A DNA stretch of 64,000 nt from Microbulbifer agarilyticus S89 (GCF_000220505.1 NZ_AFPJ01000032.1:62001-126000); one strand, 5' to 3'. Positions 1 to 9,797 are shown, counted from the stretch's first letter. Notes: generated by a model not told the origin, from the letters alone. Numbers and translations are program-made.

Positions 1-514
1 CGGACCTGTAGGTGACTGCGGCCTGACTGGCCGTAAAATTATTGTGGACACCTACGGCGGTTCCGCACGTCACGGCGGCGGCGCTTTCTCTGGTAAGGAC
101 CCGTCCAAGGTGGACCGCTCCGCCGCTTATGCAGGCCGTTACGTAGCGAAAAATATCGTCGCCGCGGGTCTCGCCAAGCGCTGCGAGATCCAGGTGTCCT
201 ATGCGATTGGTGTGGCCGAGCCCACCTCTGTCTCCATCAACACCTTCGGCACCGGCAAAATCAGCGACGACAAACTGATCGAACTGGTGCGGGAAAACTT
301 CGACCTGCGCCCCTACGCCATTTCCAATGCGCTGGACCTGCTGCACCCCATGTATCAGCTGACCGCTGCCTACGGCCACTTCGGCCGCGAGCCGTTTGAG
401 CACAGCTACAAGTGGATCGACAGCAACGGCAAAGAACAGGTAGAGACCTTCACCGCTTTCCCGTGGGAGAAAACCGACAAGGCGGAAACCCTGCGCGCGC
501 AAGCAGGTTTCTGA
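1..514 (+). CDS. metK: S-adenosylmethionine synthetase, C-terminal part (start lies before the window)
   Basis: Makes S-adenosylmethionine from methionine and ATP in the cytoplasm. The frame is open from base 2 to the TGA at 512-514, giving about 170 C-terminal residues of a protein usually near 380-400. Recognisable family segments are [10 protein letters not shown] at the window edge, then DTYGG, the glycine-rich [19 protein letters not shown] block, and the conserved [10 protein letters not shown] segment. It lies 65 bp upstream of ahcY in the same direction, so the donor-making enzyme is next to the enzyme that clears the product of methylation. The gene is truncated only by the window edge and nothing looks broken. 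Confidence 0.97.
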   Translation, partial: GPVGDCGLTGRKIIVDTYGGSARHGGGAFSGKDPSKVDRSAAYAGRYVAKNIVAAGLAKRCEIQVSYAIGVAEPTSVSINTFGTGKISDDKLIELVRENFDLRPYAISNALDLLHPMYQLTAAYGHFGREPFEHSYKWIDSNGKEQVETFTAFPWEKTDKAETLRAQAGF

Positions 515-535
515 TTTACAAGAACACCGAATACA

Positions 536-553
536 GAGGCCGTTATCGGCCTC
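536..553 (+). other. Intergenic hairpin between metK and ahcY
   Basis: A perfect 7-bp stem (GAGGCCG/CGGCCTC) with a TTAT loop sits 22 bases after the metK stop. The bases after it are A-rich with no T run, so it is a weak terminator at best. It may be a processing or attenuation element between the two genes. It does not have the layout of the SAH riboswitch often found upstream of ahcY. Confidence 0.5.
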
Positions 554-579
554 CAATAAAATTCTCAAGGATTTAACTA

Positions 580-1965
580 GTGAACCAAATGAGCACCGAA
601 TTCAAAGACTTCAAGGTCGCCGATATTAATCTGGCCGATTGGGGCCGCAAGGAAATTGAAATTGCCGAAGGTGAAATGCCGGCATTGATTACCCTGCGTG
701 AAAAGTACCGCGCAGAGCAGCCGCTGGCGGGTGCCCGCATCATGGGCTGTATCCACATGACCATCCAGACCGCGGTACTGATCGAAACACTGGTGGCATT
801 GGGTGCAGAGGTGCGCTGGTCTTCATGCAACATTTTCTCCACCCAGGATCACGCCGCTGCCGCCATCGCCGCCCGCGGAATTCCGGTATTTGCCTGGAAA
901 GGTGAGACCGAAGAAGAGTACGAGTGGTGCCTCGAGCGCACTATTGGTGCTGACGTAGCTGGCTGGCAGCCGAATATGATTCTCGACGACGGTGGCGACC
1001 TGACCGAACTGCTGCACCGCAAGTATTCGGAGCTGTTGGACAAATGCCACGGCATCAGTGAAGAAACCACCACCGGCGTACACCGCCTGCAGGACATGCT
1101 GAAGGCAGGCACCCTCAAGGTACCGGCGATCAACGTGAACGACGCCGTGACCAAGAGCAAGAACGACAACAAATACGGTTGTCGCCACAGCCTGAACGAC
1201 GCCATCAAACGCGGCACCGACCACCTGCTGTCCGGCAAGAAAGCATTGGTTATCGGCTACGGTGATGTGGGCAAAGGCTCTGCAGCTTCCCTGCGCCAGG
1301 AAGGCATGATCGTGAAGGTAACCGAGGTTGACCCCATCTGTGCCATGCAGGCCTGCATGGATGGTTTTGAATTGGTTTCCCCCTACATCAATGGTGAAAA
1401 CAATGGCACCGCAGATTGCATCGACCGCACCCTGCTTGCCAATACCGACCTGATTGTGACCACCACCGGTAATGTAAACGTGTGCGATGCGCACATGCTT
1501 GCGGCGCTCAAGTCCGGTGCAGTGGTGTGTAACATCGGCCACTTCGATAACGAAATCGACACCGCGTTTATGCGCGAAAACTGGGAGTGGCAAGAAGTAA
1601 AACCGCAGGTGCACAAGATCGTGCGCGACGCGGCGAGCAACGATCACCTGCTGCTGCTGTCTGAAGGCCGCCTGGTGAACCTGGGCAACGCTACCGGCCA
1701 CCCCAGCCGCATCATGGACGGCTCCTTCGCCAACCAGGTGCTGGCACAGATCCACCTGTACAAGGAAAAGTTTGCCGACTTGCCCGCAGACCAGAAAGTA
1801 TCCGCGCTGTACGTAAAAGTACTGCCGAAGCATCTGGACGAAGAAGTGGCCAAGTACATGGTCGAGGGCTTTGGCGGCGTAATTACACGCATGACCGAAG
1901 ACCAGGCCAAATATATCGGCGTATCGGTTGACGGCCCGTACAAGCCAGAAAGCTACAAGTATTAA
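580..1965 (+). CDS. ahcY: Adenosylhomocysteinase (S-adenosyl-L-homocysteine hydrolase)
   Basis: Splits S-adenosylhomocysteine reversibly into adenosine and homocysteine, relieving product inhibition of methyltransferases and feeding the methyl cycle. The protein is 461 aa, near the family's usual length. Seen: the substrate-domain segment with [13 protein letters not shown] and DDGGDLT, the NAD-binding GYGDVGKG fingerprint, the [10 protein letters not shown] segment, and the typical tyrosine-rich C-terminus ending YKY. The start is taken as GTG at 580 because an AAGGA box lies 9 bases upstream. An ATG three codons later at 589 is less well spaced. It lies between metK and metF, the usual methionine/SAM recycling cluster in related bacteria. 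Confidence 0.97.
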   Translation: MNQMSTEFKDFKVADINLADWGRKEIEIAEGEMPALITLREKYRAEQPLAGARIMGCIHMTIQTAVLIETLVALGAEVRWSSCNIFSTQDHAAAAIAARGIPVFAWKGETEEEYEWCLERTIGADVAGWQPNMILDDGGDLTELLHRKYSELLDKCHGISEETTTGVHRLQDMLKAGTLKVPAINVNDAVTKSKNDNKYGCRHSLNDAIKRGTDHLLSGKKALVIGYGDVGKGSAASLRQEGMIVKVTEVDPICAMQACMDGFELVSPYINGENNGTADCIDRTLLANTDLIVTTTGNVNVCDAHMLAALKSGAVVCNIGHFDNEIDTAFMRENWEWQEVKPQVHKIVRDAASNDHLLLLSEGRLVNLGNATGHPSRIMDGSFANQVLAQIHLYKEKFADLPADQKVSALYVKVLPKHLDEEVAKYMVEGFGGVITRMTEDQAKYIGVSVDGPYKPESYKY

Positions 1966-1976
1966 GATGCCTCTGG

Positions 1977-2005
1977 ACCGGTCGCGAATCACCATCGCGA
2001 CCGGT
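1977..2005 (+). other. Long perfect hairpin between ahcY and metF
   Basis: An 11-bp perfect stem with a 7-base loop (arms 1977-1987 and 1995-2005, arm sequence ACCGGTCGCGA) fills most of the 63-bp gap. No T run follows, so intrinsic termination is unlikely. It ends 23 bases before the metF start and could set relative expression or mRNA stability within the cluster. The role is inferred only. Confidence 0.5.
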
Positions 2006-2028
2006 ATCCGAGGGAATGGAAAAGAACA

Positions 2029-2865
2029 ATGAGTGATTTACGTATTAGTTTTGAATTTTTCCCACCCAAGACCGAAGAGGGCCGGGAAAAACTGAAGAAC
2101 ACCCGCGAACAGCTGCAAGCATTTAACCCGGAGTTTTTCTCCGTTACCTACGGTGCCGGTGGCACCACCCGCGACACCACCGCCAACATTGTGTGCGGCC
2201 TGCGGCAAAAGGGCGTTTCCATTGCGCCGCACCTGTCATTTGGCGGCGACAACGAAGAAATCGTACTGGGGCTGCTGAACCGCTACAAAGAAGCCGGTGT
2301 CGACCGTATCGTAGCATTGCGTGGTGACATGCCTTCCGGTATGGGTGCAGTTGCACAGTTGGTGTACGCCAATGAGCTGGTGGCCTTTATCCGTCGTCAC
2401 ACTGGCGACCACTTCCATCTGGAAGTCGCGGCCTACCCGGAAATTCACCCGGAAGCCGGCAGCTACGATGACGATATCCGCTATCTGAAAGGCAAGTTTG
2501 ATGCAGGTGCCAACAGCGCCCTGACTCAATATTTCTATAACCCGGATGCGTATTTCTACTTCTTGGACCAGTGTGCCAAGGCAGGTATTGATGCACCCAT
2601 TTACCCGGGCATCATGCCAATCACCAACTTCACCAACCTGGCACGTTTCTCGCGCAATTGCGGCGCGGAAATTCCACGCTGGCTGAAGTACCGTATGGAA
2701 AGTTTCAGCAACCCGGAAGACGTGAAAAAGCTGGGATTGGAAATCGTGACCGATCTGTGTGAAACCCTGCTCGAGGGTGGCGCACCCGGGCTGCATTTCT
2801 ACACCATGAACCAGGTGGGACCCACGGCCAGCATTCTGGATGCGCTACAAATCTCGCAAGGTTGA
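2029..2865 (+). CDS. metF: 5,10-methylenetetrahydrofolate reductase
   Basis: Flavoenzyme reducing methylenetetrahydrofolate to methyltetrahydrofolate, the methyl donor for methionine synthesis from homocysteine. At 278 aa it has the bacterial single-domain length. Seen: the N-terminal FEFFPPKTEEG segment with the catalytic Glu, VTYGAGGTTR, the VALRGD strand, and the PGIMPITN segment, all along the TIM-barrel fold. The ATG at 2029 follows a purine-rich stretch. It is third in the metK-ahcY-metF series, completing the local methyl cycle. A strong terminator hairpin begins 8 bases after the stop, so this is probably the end of the transcript. Confidence 0.96.
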   Translation: MSDLRISFEFFPPKTEEGREKLKNTREQLQAFNPEFFSVTYGAGGTTRDTTANIVCGLRQKGVSIAPHLSFGGDNEEIVLGLLNRYKEAGVDRIVALRGDMPSGMGAVAQLVYANELVAFIRRHTGDHFHLEVAAYPEIHPEAGSYDDDIRYLKGKFDAGANSALTQYFYNPDAYFYFLDQCAKAGIDAPIYPGIMPITNFTNLARFSRNCGAEIPRWLKYRMESFSNPEDVKKLGLEIVTDLCETLLEGGAPGLHFYTMNQVGPTASILDALQISQG

Positions 2866-2872
2866 ATCAAAC

Positions 2873-2902
2873 AAAAAAGAGCCTCAAATGAGGCTCTTTT
2901 TT
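2873..2902. terminator. Bidirectional rho-independent terminator
   Basis: A 7-bp stem GAGCCTC/GAGGCTC with loop AAAT is flanked by six A on the left and six T on the right, so it can work in both directions. It closes metF on the plus strand and the S9 peptidase gene, which ends at 2920, on the minus strand. Confidence 0.9.
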
Positions 2903-2919
2903 GTTGCAGCTGGAGAACC

Positions 2920-4845
2920 CTATAACCCTCCCGGGCCACAGTCATTTTTCAAATACTCCTCTAGCGCGGAGAGCATCGTGTAATGATGCTGAGGGAACCA
3001 GGGATTACTGTGCCATAAATCAGGAATCTCGAGATATTTGACCGGTTTATCCAGACTTTTCAGGCGGTCATAAAACTTTCGAGACTGGTCCACTGGTACA
3101 CGCTGATCCCGGTCACCATGAAAAATAAACAATGGAATATTTGCCTTGTCAGCCTCGTAGTGAGGGGACAAGCCGGCGATGGTTGGATTCTGAAATTCCC
3201 GGTTAAACGGGTTTTCGAAAGTAATTTTATCAAAGGTATCCAACTCAGATAGCCCAGCACCTGCAATCGCACACTGGTATGGACTATCCTCCCGCACAGT
3301 CGCCGCCATGGCTGCATAGCCGCCATACGAGTAACCAAACATAGCTATACGGTCTTCACTTGCAATACCGTTATCAACTAACCACTTTGCCCCGTCATCT
3401 TTATCGTCCTGCATCTTCTGTCCCCACTCGCGATCACCAGCACGCCATAGTCGCTGCCCCCACCCCTCTGACCCGCGATATTGAGGCTGCAGGACCGCAT
3501 ATCCACGGTTCGCGAGAAACTGGGCCCAACGATCCCAACCAAGATAGTCACGCGCCCAGGGCCCACCGTGAGGCATAACGACCGTTGGGTAGGGAGGCTT
3601 TACTCCATGGGGTTTGGTCAAGAATGCAGGGATTTCCAAGCCATCCCTAGCTTCGTAGGTCACAAACTCCATTTCCGACATGGCCGATGGATCGATATTC
3701 GGGAAAGTTCTACCAAGGGGCATCAACTGCTGTTGATTGATAAGAAGGCTGTATGAACCCGGTTCTTTGGGACCCGAAGAATAAATCACTACCAGATTCA
3801 AATTTCGAGACATAGACTCCAAACGATGTATTTGATCTTTTGGCAGTGCAGCATCGATTTTGCTTTGCAACTGTGCAAAATCAGCATCGGTGTAAACATC
3901 GGTTACCGCAGGGCCAGCGACACGATACCCAATCACATCAGACTTACCGGCCACTGGATAAGGATGAGTGAGCACCCCCATCATCTCATAGTTCTCACCA
4001 GGAAATAGCGGCTCGCTCAGCTCGCGAGAGCTAATATCGTAACGGCGAATGATGGCCTTATCGCGACCGGTATTGTCAGACACATAGACACTGCCATCAG
4101 CGGCTACAGTTACGCCATCAATACCAATTCCCTCGCGATTAGCAGCATAGACCTTAAAGTGCTCTTCCCATTTATCACTTACAGGGTTTTTGAAGGATGT
4201 AACAATATGTATATCGTCACCTGAGCCCTCAATCTTCTGGCGAACGACGACGTTGCCCAAAGTGTCAGTGTCAAAACTACTTCTATCATCACCACGGAAT
4301 ACGCGTTTAGTGGTCAACCGCTTTAGGTCGAGCTCTAAGAACTCCTCGGTCCGTTGATCTGTTTGTATGCTAACCAAAACCTTATTTGGTTTATCTTCAA
4401 GTAAATCAACGATAGAGGCAGACTGAATGTCATCGCGATGACGCATCAACTCGCGAAACTCACCAGTGTCAGCGTCTAGAATGTAGGGGATGTTTCGAAA
4501 CCAACGCGTAGGCTTTCCGCCAAACCGATAATCGAATTTTTGTCGGCCAACGGCAAATAATTTGTCATCACCCAGCCATTGCAAACCAATTAACTTGCTG
4601 CTCTTGGGCTGATAGCGCGTGGGTGGTTTTGAAAAATCGGATACGCTCCAAAGAGTCGCATATGGCGCTTCATTCACACTCGCCAGGGTAAGTGCTGATA
4701 TCCGTGTACCTGCAGGGTTAACACTAACGGAATCAATCAATGGATCATGCACCCAAGCTTCCAGCGGCACATCCTTGGCTTCAATCTTTACTATTGGTAA
4801 TGCTGCCAATACGGCAAACAATACGTGTCTTATATTTTTTATCAT
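2920..4845 (-). CDS. Secreted S9-family (prolyl oligopeptidase-like) serine peptidase
   Basis: Predicted exported peptidase that trims peptides, of the dipeptidyl/acylaminoacyl peptidase type. From ATG at 4845 it is 641 aa; a TTG five codons upstream is a weaker start. An N-terminal signal peptide (positive start, hydrophobic stretch, KIEA before the likely cut) is followed by a beta-propeller-like region and a C-terminal alpha/beta-hydrolase domain. The nucleophile motif GYSYGG puts the serine near residue 506, with the Asp near 580 (GDRDQRVP) and the His near 612 (DLWHS). It lies downstream of a TonB receptor on the same strand, a common pairing for peptide scavenging. Several stretches here are visibly AT-richer than the flanking core genes. 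Confidence 0.88.
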   Translation of the reverse strand: MIKNIRHVLFAVLAALPIVKIEAKDVPLEAWVHDPLIDSVSVNPAGTRISALTLASVNEAPYATLWSVSDFSKPPTRYQPKSSKLIGLQWLGDDKLFAVGRQKFDYRFGGKPTRWFRNIPYILDADTGEFRELMRHRDDIQSASIVDLLEDKPNKVLVSIQTDQRTEEFLELDLKRLTTKRVFRGDDRSSFDTDTLGNVVVRQKIEGSGDDIHIVTSFKNPVSDKWEEHFKVYAANREGIGIDGVTVAADGSVYVSDNTGRDKAIIRRYDISSRELSEPLFPGENYEMMGVLTHPYPVAGKSDVIGYRVAGPAVTDVYTDADFAQLQSKIDAALPKDQIHRLESMSRNLNLVVIYSSGPKEPGSYSLLINQQQLMPLGRTFPNIDPSAMSEMEFVTYEARDGLEIPAFLTKPHGVKPPYPTVVMPHGGPWARDYLGWDRWAQFLANRGYAVLQPQYRGSEGWGQRLWRAGDREWGQKMQDDKDDGAKWLVDNGIASEDRIAMFGYSYGGYAAMAATVREDSPYQCAIAGAGLSELDTFDKITFENPFNREFQNPTIAGLSPHYEADKANIPLFIFHGDRDQRVPVDQSRKFYDRLKSLDKPVKYLEIPDLWHSNPWFPQHHYTMLSALEEYLKNDCGPGGL

Positions 4846-4902
4846 TCGTCGCTTTCTCAAAATTTTAAAATCTATATTTTGGAATCACGTACAGATCGAC
4901 GC

Positions 4903-4932
4903 AAAAAACCCGGCCCCCATTTGGTGACCGGG
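4903..4932 (-). terminator. Rho-independent terminator of the TonB receptor gene
   Basis: Read on the minus strand, a GC-rich stem with one mismatch and one G-U pair (4909-4932) is followed by six T. It lies 15 bases past the receptor stop codon. It suggests the downstream S9 peptidase gene is transcribed by read-through or from its own promoter in the short gap. Confidence 0.75.
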
Positions 4933-4946
4933 CGTATCCCTATGCG

Positions 4947-7877
4947 TTAGAAGTCATAACCAAGCTGAACCATAAAGGTACGGCCAAACATCGGATAACC
5001 AGAACCAGGCAATGTATTGAAAACACGCCCTGCAGATACCGACCCTGTGCCATCAGATACTATCGGTGGCTCGTCATCCAGCACATTTCTCATGGTCGCC
5101 AGTACGCTCCAATCGCCCTCTGAATAACGAGCGGAGAGCGTATGGTAAAGCTCATTGTCAGTTTGGGTGATCAAGCGTTCGTTCGGAGCTTCTTGGCTTG
5201 AACCAATGAAGTCCAAACGCCAGTTAAACTCCCACTCTTTGTAGTCGACAGAAATATCCATATCGCCTACCCAGTGCGGGAAGCCCCAAGCACCTTCATA
5301 GTTCTCTTCCTCACCCAGAATTTCAGAACTGGACTCATCGGTATAGGTGATAGTTGTATCGACACTGAAATCAAAACTATTGAAGGAGTGCTCGTACAAC
5401 ATATCGATGTCATAACCGGAGGAGTTGAATTTACCTACGTTAATAAAGGATGCATCGACCGATGTCACGAAGCCATCTTCGTCCCGCGCACCAATCCGTG
5501 AACAGAAGGGACTGGAAAAGTTTTCTGAGCTATAGCAGGTACCGAGGAGACCAACAGCAGTGAGGCTCTGAACAGTGTTTTCCACTTCAATGTCATACCA
5601 ACTAAGCGCCACGGACAGACCAAGCTCTTCGGGCTGCCATACGATGCCATAGGTATAAGAATCAGAAGTTTCAGCCTTCAGGTCATCGGCACCACCTGTA
5701 ACGGTGAGAATAGAGCGGCTTCCATTCTCACCGAAATCTTCCGGTACGACAGCAGCACAGTTCTGATAAATAATATCACCCGGGTCGTATGTAGAAGTGT
5801 AGTTTAGGCAGGGGTCTGACAGACCTTGAGCAAAGCTGGTTTGGTCGCCTAAGAAAATTTCATACAAATCAGGTGCGCGGAAGGAGGTACCTTTGGTTGC
5901 TCGCAGACGCACGCTAGGGATCACTTGCCAGTTAAACGCTGCGCGGTAAGTTGTGTCGTCACCATAAGAGTCATAGTCAGTCCAACGAGTAGACATATTC
6001 AATGACATCTCTTCAGCACCAGGGACATTAGCTAGGAGAGGTAATTCAAATTCACCATAGATTTCCTGGACGGTATCCGTACCCTTAGTGCGCCCCGCTG
6101 CAGTAAAGCCCCACAAATTGTCATTTTGCGAATTTTCATCGGGGATATCATCAATACCTTCGCGGCGATACTCGATACCAATTACACCCATGGCTTCACC
6201 AGCCGGCATACTAAAGAGTTCACCTGTGGCGTGACCGGCAAATTGGATACTATCGTAGACCGTCTCACCTTCTGTCATGGCAGTGAGGTAATTGCGCTCA
6301 GCATCGGTCAGACGGCCATTCAATAGGGCGTCTTCGGTAAACAGGTTGGCCGCGACACAGCCAGGGTTGTTCGCCAGATCCTTACAAACCAGATTGCCAT
6401 CAGCGTCCAGCTCGGCATTAAGCGAGGCCGTCACTCGATCATCCAGTAGCTGCTCACTCGCGTAAGTACCCTTGGAGTAACCATATCCCATGTACGCATC
6501 GTAGGTCCAAGTTGCGGATAGATCGCCTTTCAAACCAGCAAAGAAGTTAATCCGATCAATCGAAACCTTGCTTTCCGGGTTGAGCAGTTCATAGCTAGGC
6601 AATACTGGTTGTGCAGTGAATCCGCCAAAGCCCGCGAGAGGGCCACTCGTGCCAAATGGGTTAGTCGGATTGTCTGCTGGAACTACTGGGAAAAACTGAC
6701 GATAACCACTATTCGCTACCGTATCGCGGCGATTGTAGAACATCTCGTAATAGGCAGTAGCACTGAGATCATTGATCGCAAAATCGTAGTTACCCATAGA
6801 AGACAATGAGAACAGCTCTAGATCAGTTTGCATCTGATAAATGCTGCCTTCACGGGTATCGCGATAAAATTCACCAGAGTTATCCAGATCATTTTCCGCT
6901 ACGGTTGTATAGTAAGGAATACCGTAAATGCCATTGATGGTTGGATCGTAATTTGGATTTGAAGCATCCGCACCAGGCGCCAAACTCGGATCAAAACGGG
7001 CCCAACCAAATGGCGAGACTGCAAAACCTTGGATCTGGCCGAAGCACAGTTCCTCTCCAGTCGAAGGGTCACGGTTGTCAATAGTGCCGTTACCATCATT
7101 GTCAGTAAGGCGCGGCCGTGTAGTGCACTTTGCGTAGTCAACATCGTTCGCAACGATTTCCGACTGCTTATATGCACTGCTGGCAACATTCACACTCCAA
7201 TTGTCTCCGGTGACACCCCACACCCCGTCCAGGGAGTACTCGGCACCTTCCCCAATTTCGGGGACCCGGTACAAAAAGTTCACGGTACTACCATCGATGG
7301 ATTCACGAGTAATTGCGTTGACAACACCCGCGATTGCATCAGCGCCGTAAATAGAAGATGCGCCATCTTTCAGGATTTCATAACGGTTCACCAGTGAGGA
7401 TGGCAGTGCCGTCAAATCCACTGAGTTGGTTGCACCACGAACACCGGAAGGAGCCCAGCGCTTGCCGTTTACCAATACCAGAGATCGCTGCCCACCGAGA
7501 CCACGCAGAGAAACGGTCTCTGCTCCCGGCCCGCCGTCAGTGACGAAACCAGAAAAAGAATCATCAATCTGTTGACCAGAGGCAACAGTCGAATTTTGCA
7601 AAATATCCGAAGCACTGATTAGACCCGCCAAGGCACTTTTGCTTGTGGTGATTACGGCGATAGGTGCTGTGCTACTGTATGTATCTCGCTTAATACGAGA
7701 TCCCGTTACAGTCACATTTTCCATGGCCGGTTCAACTTCTTCCGCAGCTTTCGCATCCATCGCGACAGTCTGAGTTTCCAGCTCGCTCTCTTCCTGCGCA
7801 TAGGCATACTGGATACCAACGCTCATTGCGCCGGCAACGGCAAGACTGAGGAGTTTTTTATTAAATGTCCTTTCCAT
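4947..7877 (-). CDS. TonB-dependent outer-membrane receptor (large)
   Basis: Outer-membrane beta-barrel gate powered by TonB-ExbBD. With ATG at 7877 it is 976 aa. This start is chosen because a GGGGGA box lies just upstream and a clean signal peptide follows, ending YAYAQ. Upstream in-frame residues do not look like protein. Seen: plug segments VTVTGSRIKRDTY, ILQNSTVASGQQ, VSLRGLGGQRSLVLVNGKR and DGASSIYGADAIAGVVN, then a long barrel ending in the aromatic Phe (QLGYDF). The lack of iron-box features and the adjacent S9 peptidase point to a peptide or oligomer substrate rather than a siderophore. That is inference. Confidence 0.93.
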   Translation of the reverse strand: MERTFNKKLLSLAVAGAMSVGIQYAYAQEESELETQTVAMDAKAAEEVEPAMENVTVTGSRIKRDTYSSTAPIAVITTSKSALAGLISASDILQNSTVASGQQIDDSFSGFVTDGGPGAETVSLRGLGGQRSLVLVNGKRWAPSGVRGATNSVDLTALPSSLVNRYEILKDGASSIYGADAIAGVVNAITRESIDGSTVNFLYRVPEIGEGAEYSLDGVWGVTGDNWSVNVASSAYKQSEIVANDVDYAKCTTRPRLTDNDGNGTIDNRDPSTGEELCFGQIQGFAVSPFGWARFDPSLAPGADASNPNYDPTINGIYGIPYYTTVAENDLDNSGEFYRDTREGSIYQMQTDLELFSLSSMGNYDFAINDLSATAYYEMFYNRRDTVANSGYRQFFPVVPADNPTNPFGTSGPLAGFGGFTAQPVLPSYELLNPESKVSIDRINFFAGLKGDLSATWTYDAYMGYGYSKGTYASEQLLDDRVTASLNAELDADGNLVCKDLANNPGCVAANLFTEDALLNGRLTDAERNYLTAMTEGETVYDSIQFAGHATGELFSMPAGEAMGVIGIEYRREGIDDIPDENSQNDNLWGFTAAGRTKGTDTVQEIYGEFELPLLANVPGAEEMSLNMSTRWTDYDSYGDDTTYRAAFNWQVIPSVRLRATKGTSFRAPDLYEIFLGDQTSFAQGLSDPCLNYTSTYDPGDIIYQNCAAVVPEDFGENGSRSILTVTGGADDLKAETSDSYTYGIVWQPEELGLSVALSWYDIEVENTVQSLTAVGLLGTCYSSENFSSPFCSRIGARDEDGFVTSVDASFINVGKFNSSGYDIDMLYEHSFNSFDFSVDTTITYTDESSSEILGEEENYEGAWGFPHWVGDMDISVDYKEWEFNWRLDFIGSSQEAPNERLITQTDNELYHTLSARYSEGDWSVLATMRNVLDDEPPIVSDGTGSVSAGRVFNTLPGSGYPMFGRTFMVQLGYDF

Positions 7878-8157
7878 GCATCCCCCAAGGATTAGCTTTT
7901 GGTAGTGAAGGCAAGTCGATTTGAGCCCAATCTTCAGTTGTAAATACTGTGATAGCTGATAAGCCCAAAGGAAACGACTCCCAATGACTTGACGTGCTGA
8001 AAGGAGCAAACCTCAGAATAAAACTGTACAAAAATCGGAAAAATTAAAAGTATTCACCATAAGATGAATTATGCGCCAAATTTAGTATGAACCCGCTGCT
8101 GCTTTGTTCTTTTTTTGATCATCGGACTTTCTCACAGCAAACTCGGACTGGCCAGAT

Positions 8158-8796
8158 CTAGTTGCTAGCTTCTCGCCGCTCGCCACCGAGACGCACATTT
8201 AACGGCTTGCCATCGAAGTCGATCACCCGCACCACCAAACGGCGGTTTTTTTCGCGCCCGCGCTGTGTCGTGTTGTCGGCAATAGGGTCGGAATCACCGA
8301 GGCCGGCGGCCTCTACACGGCCGGAATCAATGCCTCGTTCCAGTAAAAACTGACGCACCCAGTCCGCCCGCCACTGCGACAACTTGCGGTTTTTATCCGG
8401 ATCGCCGGCGTTGTCCGTATGCCCTTCCACCACGATCTGGAGCGCAGGAAAGTCGCGCATGATAACGAGCAACGCTTCCACGTCCCCCAAGGTATTCATC
8501 TTGGGGGCAAAGCCTCCGGGAATGAAATCCACACTCAATACAAAACTATCTCCCTGCTCCCGCGTCTGTCCCATCAGATAGCGCACCATGTCGTCACCAA
8601 ATGGTGCCGCCTCGCGGGCCGTCTGCTCGCTCAAGCCATTACTCACCAGATCCCGCGGGTCGAGTGTGTATTTCTTGGTGGGGTCGGTGCACCCGGTCGC
8701 AAGCACAATAGCAAGTACCAGAGGCGACATAGAATAGGTTGCACGGGTAACGGCCCGACGGGGACGCAATGATGACTTGGAACATGCTTTGGGCAT
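8158..8796 (-). CDS. OmpA-family peptidoglycan-associated lipoprotein
   Basis: Predicted lipoprotein of 212 aa with a C-terminal OmpA/MotB-type peptidoglycan-binding domain. A lipobox LATGC places the acylated cysteine at residue 36, after an unusually long basic N-terminus. The longer start at 8796 is supported by a GAGGAG box about 8 bases upstream. The OmpA domain (about residues 95-200) shows VVEGHTDNAG, the LSQWRADWVRQFL helix and GRGRE-like NRRLVVRV, the residues that hold diaminopimelate in this family. No Tol-Pal genes are adjacent, so it is a Pal-like paralogue rather than Pal itself. It is transcribed divergently from the next gene. Confidence 0.87.
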   Translation of the reverse strand: MPKACSKSSLRPRRAVTRATYSMSPLVLAIVLATGCTDPTKKYTLDPRDLVSNGLSEQTAREAAPFGDDMVRYLMGQTREQGDSFVLSVDFIPGGFAPKMNTLGDVEALLVIMRDFPALQIVVEGHTDNAGDPDKNRKLSQWRADWVRQFLLERGIDSGRVEAAGLGDSDPIADNTTQRGREKNRRLVVRVIDFDGKPLNVRLGGERREASN

Positions 8797-9032
8797 GGGG
8801 TCAGCTCCTCAACCAGAATCGAGCAGCGCCCGCTACAAACACGAGCACCAGACGGTCCAGAGATTCTAGAGTCGGAGAAAAGTATTCCCTAGGTGGACCC
8901 GGATGACGACCTCAGCCACCAAGCAACTCGGGCAACACCATGCTCGTGCAAACCCTTGCATCCACGTATTTCTGATAAGACCAGCGGGACTCTAACCTTC
9001 ACAAAATGCCTTAAGCCCTCTGGGAGATGGCT

Positions 9033-9785
9033 ATGAACAAACAGCTCCTGCTTACCATCCTCGGCATTGCCGCCATTGCCTGGGCGCTGGTATTTAACGC
9101 CAAGGTCACCGCACAGCAAATCGTCACCGTCGATCCGGGAGATGCGTGGCTGAATGCCAGTGAAGGCTATCAAGAGAAAGTCACCTGGCGCATTGCCAGC
9201 AAGGGCGGTGCCGCCTCACCGCGCGGGGTATTTGTCAATCTGGACAACAATCAAGAGCTCGCGATCGTTGACCAAATTCTCGAGTTCAGTGGCGACAGCG
9301 GTCAACTGACTGAGATCGTTCAGATCTCTCCAGTGCAGGCGCGCAGCTGGCATCAGAAAGGGGTGCGGAGAGTAGGATACCGACGCGTGTTTGCCGGCCC
9401 CGCAGGCAGCCTTTCCAACCATATCCTGTTTGACCTGGACTCCAGCGGTCGCCTGGCACAGGTAGAGGCCTCTCCGCCCTCACAAACCGTGAGTGGCAAA
9501 TCCCGGCAAATGATGATGGCGTGGAACCTGGACAGCGACCTTGGCAACATTAGCGCAACGTCCACCAGTGGACAGTTTCTGGTGGGCGACACAGTAATTT
9601 ATGAGGTTTCTGAAGCGGTCACCGCACAGGCCGGCAAGCCATTGCGAGAAACGGTCGAATTACCGCCTGGCCTGGTGCGCTCATTACTAGCGCAGGGTAT
9701 TAATGAGGTGCGCTACACGCGCACTTTCGTGGATGAGAAAGACACGCGGCGCAGCGCTTCGGTAGAGGTTCAACTGACGGAGTAA
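9033..9785 (+). CDS. Exported protein of unknown function with an internal duplication
   Basis: I do not recognise this family. The protein is 250 aa from ATG at 9033. A GGGAG box at 9022-9026 has proper spacing for this start but abuts the ATG at 9027. Residues 5-25 form a signal peptide or membrane anchor. Two halves resemble each other: residues 91-120 (QLTEIVQISP to GYRRVF) match 203-232 (PLRETVELPP to RYTRTF), each after a beta-rich stretch. That suggests two copies of one beta-sandwich-like domain facing the periplasm. It is divergent from the OmpA lipoprotein, and no catalytic motif is visible. Confidence 0.7.
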   Translation: MNKQLLLTILGIAAIAWALVFNAKVTAQQIVTVDPGDAWLNASEGYQEKVTWRIASKGGAASPRGVFVNLDNNQELAIVDQILEFSGDSGQLTEIVQISPVQARSWHQKGVRRVGYRRVFAGPAGSLSNHILFDLDSSGRLAQVEASPPSQTVSGKSRQMMMAWNLDSDLGNISATSTSGQFLVGDTVIYEVSEAVTAQAGKPLRETVELPPGLVRSLLAQGINEVRYTRTFVDEKDTRRSASVEVQLTE

Positions 9786-9797
9786 TTGGCCTGTCGG

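Noticed and set aside
515-579. SAH riboswitch upstream of ahcY
   Set aside because: The 65-base gap has only one simple hairpin, too short and without the conserved pseudoknot layout.
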